Assembly: GCA_023459055.1 (NCBI GenBank)
Contig: JAEWVR010000011.1
Coordinates: 372,001-436,000 of the forward strand
Direction: 5' to 3'
DNA from: Fibrobacterota bacterium
GTDB taxonomy: Bacteria > Fibrobacterota > Chitinivibrionia > Chitinivibrionales > Chitinispirillaceae
Length of the DNA stretch: 64,000 nucleotides
The notes below the pieces were generated by a model. It was not told the DNA's origin, searched no databases, and saw only the letters and a program-made list of their open reading frames with translations. How positions within the stretch are numbered: position 1 is the first letter of the stretch; every line of letters begins with the position of its first letter. This document shows, piece by piece, positions 62,643 through 64,000 of this stretch. The position numbers and the translations under genes are program-made.

Positions 62643-63402
62643 GTTGCGCCATTTCCTATTCTTCTGTATATTTTGGATCGAGAGGGACTGGAACATTGCT
62701 TATTTCAATTAAAATAATCAATTGATTTTGTCTGAGCCATAATATCTTTAACTTTTATTGATTAGTTCACACTTTTTATTCAGGTTTAAAATTTATAATT
62801 GTAAAGTAGTACAAAAGGAACACGGTCGTCGAGCGCCAGTCGGGACGACACACTTTAACCATTTACTATCGCAAAACAAGGGGCGCGTCACCCCCTTGTA
62901 AACCCCCGACCAGCCCTTTTTTTCAATCGCCAAAAAAAGGCTGGACAAAAAAGGGCTCTTTCTCATACCTATTTTACCTACCGTCGAAACGCGCTTTCAA
63001 AACTCGCTTATCATACGCAAAGATTCGTTCTGCCAGCCACTCATTACGCGTCACCAGTCACTGTGCCTTGCGCCAGCACCGCTCAAACAGTTGAAATCGC
63101 TAAATGGGAAGACGAAGAGCAGTTTGAAAACATACGGTGGTGTACGGGATAGGGTAGATGTTTTTGATATTGTCAAGATGAGGAGATCTGTTCGTGAATT
63201 CAAACTGCTGAAAAGGTAAATCTGCCCAATTTACCTGATAGAAAAAATATTTTTTACTTCTGGATGCTGGCTTCTGGATTCCCTTCAAATTCGTGCGTGA
63301 ATTCAAACTGCAAAGAGGAATGATTGATTCTCTTTCGTAAATTATTCAAACTGTAATTTAGAAATGTGACAGAAAAGTTTAGTCTGCCAGCAATGTGAAT
63401 TG
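62643..63402. other. Structured gene-poor region with alternative hairpins
   Basis: 760 nt without a convincing gene. At 62825-62957 several dyads lie in tandem: GTCGTC/GACGAC (62825/62844), ACAAGGGG/CCCCTTGT (62876/62892), and CCAGCC-C-TTTTTTT (62910) pairing with AAAAAAAGGCTGG (62932). Part of the same left arm, AGCCCTTTTTT (62912-62922), pairs equally with AAAAAAGGGCT (62947-62957), so two mutually exclusive stems are possible. Further right, CGTGAATTCAAACTGC occurs twice (about 63193 and 63296), and TTCTGG-type simple repeats occur near 63257, as also near 58152. Confidence 0.5.
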
Positions 63403-63795
63403 TTACTTTACATGACGCATTGTATTTCTTTGTGAAACCTGTTTTTTGATTTTTGATACGCTATTGGATTTTGCTGTTTTGTTTACGTTTATATTCCCGT
63501 TACTGCTATCGTGCAGTGCAGTAAAATGGATGGTAACTCCTAATGAATTCAGAACCTTTAAAACCGTTTCAAAACGTGGTTTTGATTCAGGTTTTAATGC
63601 CTTGTATAAGCTTTCTCTTCCTAATCCGGAATCTGATGCAATTTTAGCCATTCCGCGTGCCTTTGCTACGTCACTTATTGCTGCAAGCAGGAGTTGGGGA
63701 TCACCTTCTTCAATTATTGAACTAAGATAGGATGCGATTGTTTCTTCATCATCCAGGTATTCTGAAACATCAAAATTTGATATTTTTATTTCCAT
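63403..63795 (-). CDS. Antitoxin, HigA/addiction-module antidote family
   Basis: 130 residues. The first 95 are the 'putative addiction module antidote' type: FDVSEYLDDEETIASYLSSIIEEGDPQLLLAAISDVAKARGMAKIASDSGLGRESLYKALK, which holds a helix-turn-helix of the XRE class around residues 50-70 (MAKIASDSGLGRESLYKAL), followed by VLKVLNSLGVTIHF. The last 30 residues are a basic Ser/Asn tail. It lies downstream of the toxin gene, whose end it overlaps by 26 nt, in the toxin-first order typical of HigBA. It should bind the toxin and repress the operon. Confidence 0.88.
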   Translation of the reverse strand: MEIKISNFDVSEYLDDEETIASYLSSIIEEGDPQLLLAAISDVAKARGMAKIASDSGLGRESLYKALKPESKPRFETVLKVLNSLGVTIHFTALHDSSNGNINVNKTAKSNSVSKIKKQVSQRNTMRHVK

Positions 63796-64000
63796 GGTGC
63801 ACCGTAATTTCTTTTATCATGTTAAGAGCTTTTTTGATATCCTTTTCCTGTGATGATTTCATCCCACCGGAAAGAAGTAGTATTATTGTGTTCTGATCTT
63901 TCATAAAGTAAAGCCGATAGCCGGGACCGTAATCAATTCTCATTTCATATAATCCAGAACCTAAAGCTTTGTAATCACCAAGATTACCTGACTCAGCCCG
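63770..64000 (-). CDS. RelE/HigB-like toxin (5' end outside window)
   Basis: The frame is open from the right edge (64000) to TGA at 63770-63772, giving the last 76 residues. They read GNLGDYKALGSGLYEMRIDYGPGYRLYF, then IILLLSGGMKSSQEKDIKKALNM, which is the pattern of 'addiction module killer protein' RelE/HigB toxins (G-x-GL-YE-R; GPGYR-YF; LL-GG-K-Q-DI-A). Such toxins cleave mRNA at the ribosome. The C-terminus overlaps the antitoxin start by 26 nt in another frame. The promoter and N-terminus lie beyond 64000. Confidence 0.85.
   Translation of the reverse strand, partial: RAESGNLGDYKALGSGLYEMRIDYGPGYRLYFMKDQNTIILLLSGGMKSSQEKDIKKALNMIKEITVHHGNKNIKF

Overview
This 64 kb window is a dense, low-to-moderate G+C stretch of a bacterial chromosome with about 50 genes and one tRNA. 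The cell is clearly Gram-negative: there are lipoproteins, an OmpA-type domain, a small outer-membrane barrel protein, an MlaE permease and a Tat system. Several features (MBOAT plus two SGNH proteins, a teneurin-like NHL/YD-repeat remnant, a RarA fused to a methyltransferase-like domain, many sensor kinases) would suit the Fibrobacterota/FCB side of the tree, but that placement is inference and no rRNA is present to confirm it.

Layout. 1-7.2 kb (minus): five genes for an atypical oligopeptide-type ABC importer (lipoprotein, membrane-anchored binding protein, secreted protein, two permeases). 7.5-10 kb: a sensor-only four-helix membrane protein and malQ. 10.4-14.9 kb (plus): two SGNH proteins and an MBOAT, an extracytoplasmic O-acylation set. 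15.6-20 kb: a precise 22-bp tandem array, then a decayed NHL/YD-repeat gene with an in-frame amber codon. 20.3-22.6 kb: a VC0807-like membrane protein, a candidate Panacea toxin-antitoxin pair and a DUF2971 remnant. 22.6-29.9 kb (minus): the most striking locus, a six-gene operon of PspA, a binding protein fused to OmpA, a TauBC/SsuBC-like permease and ATPase, a membrane coiled-coil protein and an AAA+ ATPase. 30-31.8 kb: dus and a membrane protein. 32-37.7 kb (plus): a receiver with two CheX-like proteins, then a flippase-like protein, a GT5 glycogen-synthase-like enzyme and an acidic membrane protein. 38-43 kb: rlmB with a long disordered extension, then tatA, tatC, a TatA/B-like domain fused to 5-formyl-THF cyclo-ligase, a DUF2953-like protein and mlaE, followed by tRNA-Glu. 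43.4-50.9 kb: a histidine kinase/receiver pair, a NUDIX hydrolase, a membrane CheA-like kinase and a TPR lipoprotein. 50.9-57.5 kb: amidohydrolase, yajC, def, a SpoIID-like lipoprotein, the rarA fusion, dtd and an outer-membrane protein. 58-64 kb: kdpDE without kdpFABC, a small lipoprotein, a structured gene-poor stretch and a HigBA/RelE-like toxin-antitoxin pair cut by the window end.

Functional themes. The window is rich in envelope maintenance (PspA operon, MlaE, Tat, YajC, SpoIID, O-acylation) and signalling (two receivers without output domains, CheX proteins, three kinases). Dispersed hairpin repeats lie in several intergenic gaps and one interrupts the PspA operon. The best candidate for a little-described system is the PspA operon: its parts suggest that an envelope signal or ligand sensed by a peptidoglycan-tethered binding protein is coupled to an ABC importer and to AAA+ remodelling of PspA at the inner membrane. 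That mechanism is inference from gene content and order.
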